50,698 nucleotides of DNA. Source: Phaeoceros laevis. Lineage: Eukaryota > Anthocerotophyta > Anthocerotopsida > Notothyladales. A model generated the notes under the pieces. That model searched no databases. It was not told the DNA's origin and was given only the letters and a program-made list of their open reading frames with translations. Both the position numbers and the translations under genes were made by a program. Location of the stretch: the NCBI GenBank assembly GCA_049999765.1, contig JBNGIQ010008715.1:54253-104950 (forward strand), given 5' to 3'. Shown piece by piece: positions 42,578 through 50,698 of this stretch (positions are counted from its first letter, which is position 1; each line of letters begins with the position of its first letter).

Positions 42578-43081
42578 ATGCAGCAATTCACCAGATCCCG
42601 CCTTCCACACCTTCCTGCAATGGCAAACCGAGGCGAATCAGCAGCGACTACTCTTCTCCTGGCCTCTCTGGCCTGCATCATCGGGTGTAGCTCGGTTCCG
42701 GTGGCGGAGGCGCAGCCGAACAACAAATGGTACGCGAGCGACGTGTGGATGGCCCCCGCGAAAGGAATCGAAGTGAGGTCAGGAGACCGTGGGCCGACGT
42801 ACGGGGCTTACTGGGGGACGGACTGCAACCTGGTGCTGAAGAAAAACTTCCAACCGTACTGGTCCACGAATACCGGCAACAGCGGCACCCATACTTGCTG
42901 GCTGGCCATGCAGCGAGACGGCAACCTGGTCATTTACGGCGACGACAACAAGGCTATCTGGGCATCCAAGTCCAATCAGGACACCGACGACGACTACTAC
43001 GCCGAGATCCAGACCGATGGCAACTTCGTCATTTACAAGCCGGACGGAAGCCCCATCTGGATGGCCCAGTGGTATAGTTAG
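42578..43081 (+). CDS. Secreted bulb-type (GNA-like) mannose lectin
   Basis: A single exon, up to 167 residues; Met15 (42620) is the likelier start because it begins a clean signal peptide (ATTLLLASLACIIGCSS, cleavage near VAEAQ). The mature part is one B-lectin domain. Two intact mannose sites of the form Q-x-D-x-N-x-V-x-Y are visible, MQRDGNLVIY and IQTDGNFVIY. The first repeat, GTDCNLVLKK, has lost Gln and Tyr. Trp residues of the beta-prism (WSTNTGN, IWASKSN, IWMAQW) are conserved. It lacks kinase, PAN or S-locus domains, so it is a small secreted lectin, probably defence- or wall-related. Its stop is followed at once by a 45-bp tandem repeat that includes the last codons. Confidence 0.87.
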   Translation: MQQFTRSRLPHLPAMANRGESAATTLLLASLACIIGCSSVPVAEAQPNNKWYASDVWMAPAKGIEVRSGDRGPTYGAYWGTDCNLVLKKNFQPYWSTNTGNSGTHTCWLAMQRDGNLVIYGDDNKAIWASKSNQDTDDDYYAEIQTDGNFVIYKPDGSPIWMAQWYS

Positions 43082-43161
43082 CCCTTTGGGGGTGCACCCA
43101 AGTTAGGTGCCGTGCAGTATAGTTAGCCCTTTGGGGGTGCACCCAAAGCTAGGTGCCGTGC
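43072..43161. repeat. 45-bp tandem duplication across the lectin stop codon
   Basis: GTATAGTTAGCCCTTTGGGG occurs at 43072 and at 43117, each followed by GGTGCACCCAA and AGGTGCCGTGCA. The first copy contains the last codon and stop of the lectin. Confidence 0.9.
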
Positions 43162-43162
43162 A

Positions 43163-44260
43163 GCATCCAGGATGCCCTCCGTTACATCGCACGTAAAAAC
43201 TATCTATCTATCCATCTAGAACTCGGGACCGCTCAGTAGGGTACATGAGCTCTTTTTTTGTTTTTTAGCAAATTCCGAGACCTTATACATGTCTCAAAAC
43301 ATATATGGAGTCTCTCATTGGGATCTTCACCTGGAGTGATGTCGTGCCTTAGTAACTCGAGCTCCTGGATATCTTAGACCCAGGAGTACATTCACTTATA
43401 TCTTATTATATAGCTTATCGTATGCAGTGGAGTACATTCACTTAATATATCTTATTTTATTGCTTATTGTATGCTCTACTTAGTGGGGAGGCCAATTCCT
43501 AGCATATTCTTAGTGCACAAAACTCATGACCTATTACTACTACTACTACTTTCCCTTGTGCATTTCCTCTCCGTCGTATGCACAAGGCTGCTCGACATCA
43601 CCCACTCTTAATGGTGGCTCATGAGCATACAAGATGAGACGAGGGATCCAGCCCAACCCGGCCCTCTCTCTTTGTAATGCCGTGTGTGATCACTTGCGCT
43701 CAAATATTGGGTGGCGGGAATGTTCTCCACTCGAAAACTAGTCTACATGCTGAGGTTTCATGACTTATCTCTAGACTCAAAGCATTCAAAGACACAAAAC
43801 CACAACGCAAGACACATGATTCAATCGCTTAGTCCACGCACCAGCTTCACCAAGTCTGCACCAGCTTCACCAAGTCTGCACCAGCTTCACCAAGTCTGCA
43901 CCAGCTTCACCAAGTCTGCACCAGCTTCACCAAGTCTGCACCAGCTTCTATGCGAGAACTATCAAAGGGATACCGTTCTAGGCGTTCTAACCACCTCTAT
44001 AGCATGCTCTCAACTGTCTCTGACTGCTCATAATCTTCTTAAAGCTCTCTGTGAATCCTCACTAAAGTTTTAATACAAAGAATAACTGTATGCCCGATAA
44101 CCGTCCTCCTTTCAGACTTTCGGTTTCAAATGTAACCGACCAATTCTCTTGCGTAAACTCCAGACTCCACTTTGCCCGAGGTCTTTACTACAGACAGGAC
44201 CCAAGATCCTGGACTCCTGGAAAAACGACAATACTATTTATGGCTGCTAATTGTTAATTT
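43163..44260. other. Intergenic with microsatellite and 20-bp minisatellite
   Basis: No gene recognised. A TAC run sits at 43533-43551 and a 20-bp minisatellite at 43841-43948. The plus frame 43711-44073 is generated largely by the minisatellite. Confidence 0.5.
43841..43948. repeat. 20-bp minisatellite, five exact copies
   Basis: Five perfect head-to-tail copies of CCAGCTTCACCAAGTCTGCA (43841-43940) and a partial sixth. The unit is not a multiple of three, so the frame rotates in each copy and coding use is unlikely. Confidence 0.95.
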
Positions 44261-47200
44261 TCAATGAGTACGTTGTAACACGGCAGGGAGCTTCGCGGGC
44301 AAAGTAGATATGGACATGTGCTCAATGGACTCCTCGAAGGAGAAAGCGTAATCATCATATGGCGCTTGGGCATCTTGAAAGTAAACGGGAGGTGGGCTGC
44401 CGTCCATTTCGGACACCAAGCTTTTCGCACCATCCATATCCCACGAACTTCCAGCCGCATCAGCTATCTCGGCGTCCTCTTCCAGCTCCTCGAGATCTGA
44501 AGAGTACTCTTCACTAGGGGGATGAACCATCGACCAATACAAGAAGTTCGGTCTGATATGCCTGAAATGTTGCAACACAATACAATGCTGATTAGATAAA
44601 GCGGCAAAGGTACATATCTCTACGAACCAACCAATTCTGTCAAAGTGCTCAACACACTGCTTCCTACACTACCTTTCTGATTGCCGTAGCAAGTAAGGAT
44701 CAAAAGGAAAAAACATGTCCAGCCTATACTCTCCACCAAATGAGGATTGTGCATTCTCCTCCTTATTGTGTGCCACCAGATCCTTGCAGTCGAGAAGCTG
44801 TACACTGCTGGTTTGCTTCACAAACTCATCCACAACTGATGGCAAACACATCTGCGGCAAAAAAGAAACTTCTGAATAACCTGCCAATCATAGAAGACAT
44901 GGGCATGCATTCGAGCTATATAAAGTTGCAGATGAGCAACAAACCACCCAGACCTTCAGAGGGTTAAGACGGTGAACAAACAGTTCCCTCAGATGGAGAC
45001 CTCGGACAACTCGCTTGTGTTCAGGATCGTCTAAAAGGTCCCTCGATTTGAAACAAAAAACGTACATGACAGCCTGAACAAACGAGTCATTATTAATTCA
45101 GATTTCCACATTTGCTCTTAAACTTGAGCACAAGGGCAAGCAAGCTTGCAAACATTCGGCCTCACCTGACAGGCAGAATAAAAAACACCTTGGACAGCAT
45201 TCGGATTCTGGTTACTTGTTCTTCCTTCATCATATGCTCGAGCATAAGCTACACACCATTCTGCCACCCTGCCCAAGAAAGCATATTCATATAGCTAGAC
45301 ATAGCATAAAGCCAAGAAAACTCCAAAGAAACCTTTTCATTCTTACTGCAATGCTAGTTCAAACGTGACAAAGTCCAGTACTCTTTTTGAGGCTTTCTCA
45401 CAGACCTTTTCAGTGACTCAGAGACAATGCTTAGTGGCAAGTATCTGGCACGGGCAAGGTAGCTGGCAAGGTAGGCCGCTGCTGACATTCTAAAAAGAAC
45501 AAACATCAGATGACTGTTGCAGTCAGGATGCGAACATCCCTCAAAAACTTGAGACAATGATTCTTCACTTGGGACAAGGAATGTACCTAGTGTTGGGAGG
45601 ACGAGACTTCGAGGTGAGTATGTCACAAAGTACTGATGCAAAACTGCCACCACAACTAGCTGGTGCAAGAGAGCACAGGTAGAAGAGTAGAAACTGCACA
45701 GACACCAGTAGAGAGCCGTTAATTTTGCAGCAAAAAGTAATACGATTGCTTGGAAAAAATGTTTAAAGAGTGCCACCTGAGTGAATTTGGACTTGTATGT
45801 ATCCAGAATTGTGGACTGAAAGGACCCCAATAGAATTTTAAAAACCTGTGGATCACACCACAGCTCCAAAGCTTCAGATTCCTTCCCCAGTAGTGCAAGG
45901 GAACAAAATAACAGGACCGTAACAGAATCAGAAAACACTGCATTATGTCCATTTGACCTGTAGAGTATTGCCATTGTCTACAGAGCGCTTTAAATGTTGT
46001 AGCATCATATCCATCATGACGTCCATCTTGTCTGCCATTTCATCCAAAGAAGGTGGTTGACCTTTGGCAGTCCTTGACAGCAAACCATGTTGTACCTTTG
46101 CCTGCAGAGTACAAGAGGCAGTTGGACACCACGGATTCCAGTGTCAGAGCTGCGTTGTAGAGGTACTGATGCAGTCTTGACGTAGTTAAACACAATACTA
46201 ATACCTCGCTCCCTGGTACAGAGGGATCTGAAACTTCCAAGTTCTCAGCATCCCGCTCATTCTCTTCATTCCCATCTTCAAGATCCATGTGAAACAAGTA
46301 GACCCTGCTACTGTCCTCATCTCGCAGGATATCCTCCCACCTTATTTCGACCTGAAACAGCGTCAGTCAATTTACAGTAAACTGCTGCCGTGAGAACTAT
46401 GGAATAGATACCACAGCATGATACATTTGTAGTATTTGCTCACATCTATCTCTATAAGCTTGTCCACAATGGCTGGTATCATCTGCCCACAAGTAACACT
46501 ACCACTGGCATTGCTTTCTAGCCGAAGCATATTTTCCAAGTATAGAGCAATCCACTGCACAAACAAAAAGTTCCACATGTTACCTCCAGAATAGATGGCA
46601 CACACGAGACCCTCCTTGGATTTAGAACAGGACACTTCCAGAATTACCACATCAAAGAAACTACGAGGTTAGGCTGTCACTCACCTCCTTAGCAGTCACT
46701 TTGTGTGGCATGCGTCGCAGCACAATGCGTTGCAGACGCAAATATGCCATGGGAACCAACTCCAGAACCATGCTGATTGCTCGGTGAAGACGACCCAGCA
46801 CATCGTCTTTCTTAGCCATGTGCTCATCCTTGTAAGCACGGGCCTTCTCAGCTGCAGCAGACAAGCTTTTCCATCTGTGCTTGTGATATGAATCAATGAA
46901 TTGTGGCATCGCACATGAGGGAGGTAGAAAATTTCGAACCAACATTTCCAAACAAGGCAATATGCATCCACCATTTGCAGTCACCTGGTCACCAAGGGTG
47001 GCAACAGATTTAGATAATGAAAGGGAAGGAAAGGTACTTCCACAAATTGCAGACGGCAGTGGATGGAGATAACTCGTACGTACCAAGTTCACCACAAATC
47101 TCAGTAGAGCATCTGCCACGTCTGAGCTAAAGACCCAAATGCTCATTCCCAGCACCTGCAATGTACTCAACGAGTCAATAAGTACCCACATCGCCTATCA

Positions 47201-47817
47201 CATGAACATTAGCGAGCATTAGCACTACACCCATGAGGAAACGCATCTGCAGAAATTTTGTTACAACCTCCGACTCAGTAGGATTGCTTACATGACTGAG
47301 CAGACCCTCGTGCAGTCTTTCATCTATATAGGAGCCTGTGTGTGAGAGGGCCCTAAGCCGAACCTGCACCGTAACAGCGACATACAGCCATAAGAACACA
47401 GAATTGTAGCTGTCTTGAACCAAAAGGGCGAGCCCGATAGGCCACAGCACGACACTATAAAAAGACGCTCCGCCCGAGGCCTACTATGCATACCAGCAAA
47501 GCAGTAACACTTCCTTGATCATCCAGTTGAACGTTCCTCAAATCGGACAACAGCTTGTTATACTGACCTGTATCACCCTGCAAGCAACCAGAGCCGGTTG
47601 TGAGCTCGTGCCTTCCACCGACAACCATCCAGGGCAATACCATGCAACCTGACTGGCAGAAGCAACCAAAACGCACCTTGGAAACAGCGGCCAGAGCACG
47701 CGCGATGCTGGCATCCGTGACCGCCTCTGCACCCGAAGGCTGGGCCGGGTCGTCGGTCCCCATTTCTGCAGATTGCTTTCGCGCCTCTGATGAGTTCTCA
47801 CGGCTAGATGGTCTCAT
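44261..47817 (-). CDS. RRN3: RRN3 / TIF-IA, RNA polymerase I initiation factor
   Basis: Fifteen exons in consistent phase: 47677-47817, 47494-47577, 47292-47363, 47084-47155, 46685-46984, 46444-46554, 46205-46351, 45958-46101, 45777-45845, 45587-45693, 45406-45489, 45166-45268, 44954-45073, 44673-44851 and 44261-44561, about 677 residues. Family blocks include CLEMLVRNFLPP, VDKLIEIDVEIRWEDIL, LFHMDLED, LDEMADKMDVMMDMMLQHLK, ILDTYKSKFTQFLLFYLCSL, MSAAAYLASYLARARYLP, NAVQGVFYSACQAVMYVFCF, YRLDMFFPFDPYLL and FLYWSMV. RRN3 bridges RNA polymerase I to promoter-bound factors and sets the rate of rRNA synthesis. ATG 47817 is used because the longer open frame upstream has no ATG. The C-terminal acidic tail is poorly conserved in the family. 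Confidence 0.93.
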
Positions 47818-48076
47818 ATAGAATCGACCTCGACTTCCGTCGTCAAGTCGCGTCCGCTCGCCACCGAAGAGGGGCACTGAAGTACTGGCGTCTCCCTCGC
47901 CTGTTCCTTTCCAGTTCTTCAGTGGCGAGCCGATTTGGGGCGAGGGTTCCCGCCTCCATGACGACGCAACCACAAGCCCAAGTTCGGAACTCGCACCCTA
48001 GTCAGGGTTTAAGCACGGCAGAGTGCGGTCTACGCAGAGTAGGGCTTTGCGGGAGATGGTTTTGCAGAGGGCCGAG
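47818..48076. promoter_or_regulatory. Bidirectional promoter region, RRN3 (-) and ASHR2-like (+)
   Basis: Only about 260 bp separate the two divergent start codons. The stretch is GC-rich with no obvious TATA box, as usual for housekeeping pairs. If the upstream ATG 48056 is used, the gap is 21 bp shorter. Confidence 0.5.
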
Positions 48077-49628
48077 ATGATGGCGCCCTCCAATTGGCGT
48101 ATCGTGAAGGAGGTCGAGATTCCGGGCCGAGGTCGAGGGCTTGTGGCAGCCAGACATGTTGGGGGCGGAGAGGTTTTGGTGCGAGAGGCGCCTTTGCTGA
48201 TTTACATGGAAGCAGAGGCAGCAAGATCCAAAGCCTTCTGTGAGCAGTGTGTGAGGAGTCTACCAGCAGCAGGCGGAACCTCATGTGCTTCCTGCAGCAC
48301 CGCACTGTTTTGCAGCTCGGATTGTCTGGCCGAAGCGCAAGGCACATCCCACACACCAGTGGTTTGCAGGGCTTTGCGCAAACTGGTGGCTTCAAAGGCG
48401 GAGAAAGATATTGAAAATCAGGCAGGTGATGCTTTCATCAAGGTGTGGCTATGGAGGTCTTGGATGCCAAGTCGAGGCTTTGCACTGGCGCTGCCACGAG
48501 CTGATCATGAGCTCGGGGTCTTGGGCCTCCATGCTCCCGCCGAAGGCTGGCCGAGTGCTCATTTGGCCAATGTGACAGGTCAGGATGGTGGATGAGAGCA
48601 CTGAGGTCTCTCTTGATCGTGTTGCAGGCCCGCTTCCTGATTGCTGCCTACAACTTGACCGCTCAATCACCGCAGACGTTCGAGAAGCTATTGGAACTGA
48701 GCGGGTCGGCAAAGGCCGATGACGAGGCCGGGGTGGCAGCTGACAACGCCGAAGCCCTGCATGCTTTCATTCAAGACGCGGTCGAAGATGGAGGTCTTAG
48801 TGTTGGGAAGTTTTCTGTTGATCTCATCCGAGCGCTCCTAGTCAAGGATGAAACGAATGCATTCGCCCTCATGGCCCCGAGCAAGGACGGCGAACGCCGT
48901 GTGCGGGCGTACGCATTCTACTCCCAGGCTTCCCTGCTCAACCACAACTGTATACCAAATTCTTGCCGGTACTGGCATGCATTCATTCTTGCTCCAAGGA
49001 CGTGCCGCACTAGTAAGTACAGGTACCATTGTGAAGCGCTTACAAAACCCTGACTTGCTTGCCGTGGATGCGTTGCAGGTTCGATTACCTGGAGACTGCC
49101 GACAGCGGCAATAGGGATGTGATAGTCAGGGCACTGCATGAGATTGAGGAAGGAACGGAAGTATGTATCAGTTACTTCCCCATCAACTGGCAGTACGCTG
49201 ACCGGCAGAGGCGCCTGTCGGAGGACTATGGATTCGTCTGCACCTGCAACAGATGTGAAATCGAGCAGCAGTGGGCAGATGAAGAGGACGAGGACGGGGA
49301 TGAAGGCCGGTCAAGTGTCGAGGACGAGGAGGATACTGAGTACATGGTGGCGCAGCTCAAACTACCTGAGCCGGAGGAGGAGAGGAGTGTTCAAGGAAAG
49401 GAGGAAGAAGGATCGGAAGGAGGAGAAGAAGAAGAAGAAGACGACTTCCCCCACGCCCTCTTCTTCGTCAAGTACCTCTGCCCTGTGGCCGAATGCGGGG
49501 GAACCATGGCCCCCCTGGATCCCAGCTCTGGTGCTCCAAGAAACGGCATGGAGTGCAACATGTGCGGGGTATTCCGGGCAGATGATGCTCTGCTGGCCGA
49601 CCTGCGCGAGCACGGCATACTTGTGTAA
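48077..49628 (+). CDS. ASHR2-like (SDG39) SET-domain methyltransferase with split MYND finger
   Basis: Three exons: 48077-48421, 48628-48968 and 49079-49628, about 411 residues, near the Arabidopsis ASHR2 size. The SET N-part reads EIPGRGRGLVAARHV, followed by an inserted Cys-rich MYND-like finger (CEQC, CASC, CSSDC, then VVC). After the intron come ARFLIAAYNLTAQSP and AFYSQASLLNHNCIPNSCR, then FDYLETADSGN, EVCISYFPINWQYADRQRRL and the post-SET cysteines DYGFVCTCNRC. A long acidic insertion (about residues 290-350) precedes FPHALFFVKYLCP and a last CNMCG pair. The family are SMYD-type protein lysine methyltransferases. The first intron seems to use a GC donor (CAG/GCAGGT), because only that keeps the frame. 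ATG 48056 is an alternative start. Confidence 0.88.
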
Positions 49629-50698
49629 GCGGCCGCTGGCACTTCAGTACTATTCACTGCCGCTTTTCCGTGTGCGCGCTGGAAGTATGTGGGCCCCAGT
49701 GACATGCAAGATGGCCAGGAAGGTTTGGTTACGTGTAGGCCCACCTACCACACACAGTACTGGCATCTTCCTGGAAGGACCTTTGCGGTTCGGCCTGTGT
49801 GGCATCTCTCCTCCATCATGTCCGGACCTTGGAAGCACAACAAACAGAACCAGGGCGTCATTTTGTCAACTTGGGGTTAATAATACGGCGCACCTACAGG
49901 TAGGTTCCCTGGTGGACCAGGTCCGGGCGGCACCGCCTCTCTGCCGGTTTCGTTCGTACAACCTTAATACGACGCCTATGAAAGCATGATTAGTGGAAGG
50001 TAAAGGGCGTGCCAAGCTACCTCTCCATCACATCAAGTTTGTGGGTGTGGGGGTAGACTACTGTGAGTCAGTCGCCTGATGCGTAACGTGTTTCGAGAAG
50101 GGCGGCCACGTGGCTACTTCCTCTCTTACTTATTGTAGTTTCGTCTTCACATGAGCTAGGTCGACTAACCGGTGACCGGTCCGACGCTGACTTGCCTAGC
50201 GCTGACATTTTATTAAACCCAAATTCAAACTCGATCCCGTCGGGGGCGTAAATTTCCATCGAACGATAAAAGAAGTTGAGAAACCGGGGTTGTTTTTTGT
50301 GATATGGCATATGGCAAATTCAACACTTTCAAATGTGCACCGAAACTGAAGAAGAGGAACTTTAGTATGTGCTGATTATGGTCCAAAAAGTCTCCACGCT
50401 GTGATTGAGGTGATGAGTGGCTCACACGGACTGTGGGCGGGCCGGGCGGGCTGTATCGGATACTTCTCGGGAAGGAAGCACGAAAGTGTGGCAAACATAT
50501 TGTGGCAACTTGTGTGGCATGTGCCCCATGTTTTGTTCGAGGCAGAGTCAACTCGGTGTAACCAGCACAACCACAGGTCCGAGTGAATTATTTTTTGTTT
50601 GCGGGTTTTTATTACCGGGGAAAAAGAGCAAGGGGAACTTGTGGCAGAAGTGAGGGCAGGGCTGTGAGAGGCTGTGAGCGGGCCAAAGAAGCCCGAGG
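49629..50698. other. Terminal intergenic stretch, no gene recognised
   Basis: About 1.07 kb from the ASHR2-like stop to the window end. It begins with 3' UTR. Small open frames at 50068-50310, 50225-50551 and 50417-50653 show no domain. Confidence 0.45.

Noticed and set aside
43841-43948. Repeat protein in frame 43711-44073
   Set aside because: The 20-bp unit rotates the frame, so the apparent repeats are a by-product.
49138-49989. 283-codon plus frame over the ASHR2-like third exon
   Set aside because: Frame-shifted shadow; SET and post-SET motifs lie in the other frame.

Overview
This window is nuclear DNA of a land plant. It contains a red chlorophyll catabolite reductase gene, pentatricopeptide-repeat (PPR) genes, a plastid fibrillin-like gene and a bulb-lectin gene. 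It also contains the 3' end of CFAP57, an axonemal protein, which points to a lineage with swimming sperm (bryophyte, lycophyte, fern, cycad or Ginkgo). Introns are short (mostly about 75-175 bp) and gene density is high. A lycophyte or another seed-free plant fits best; the species is not determined. All assignments come from reading the translations by eye, with no database search.

Layout. 0-5 kb: CFAP57 3' exons (+), RCCR (+) and intronless PIG-C/GPI2 (-). 4.8-8.9 kb: intronless POL5/MYBBP1A-like nucleolar protein (-). 9.6-17.4 kb, all on the minus strand: a 2OG-Fe(II) oxygenase, a one-exon fusion of a trihelix DNA-binding domain with an HpcH/HpaI-aldolase-like domain, an uncertain ORF, a small membrane protein, and PIG-L/GPI12 in ten exons. 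17.4-25 kb is repeat- and relic-rich: a broken intronless DnaJ copy (-), a fungal-type DUF3669/kinase-like gene (+), a candidate non-autonomous hAT element and a duplicated PPR pseudogene. 24.9-27 kb: cyclophilin A (-) and a fibrillin-like plastid protein (+) whose 3' end is tandemly duplicated. 27.9-36.5 kb: TRS120 (ten exons, -) and a P-class PPR gene (nine exons, -). 36.9-38.8 kb: a GT8-GT64 double glycosyltransferase (+). 38.8-44.2 kb: AT-rich intergenic DNA with minisatellites, a PPR remnant, a 10-N gap flanked by an exact duplicate, and a secreted GNA-type lectin (+). 44.3-49.6 kb: RRN3/TIF-IA (fifteen exons, -), head to head with an ASHR2-like SET methyltransferase (+).

Most genes are housekeeping and are not organised as one pathway. 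Two functional pairs sit in the window: PIG-C with PIG-L (first two steps of GPI-anchor synthesis), and MYBBP1A-like with RRN3 (RNA polymerase I/rDNA). The most unusual items are the trihelix-pseudoaldolase fusion, in which the aldolase metal ligands are replaced; the GT8-GT64 fusion, whose second domain has lost its DxD; and the fungal-type DUF3669 gene, a horizontal-transfer candidate. Exon boundaries were placed by eye at GT-AG sites with phase bookkeeping, and are firm where the conserved protein sequence runs across the junction.
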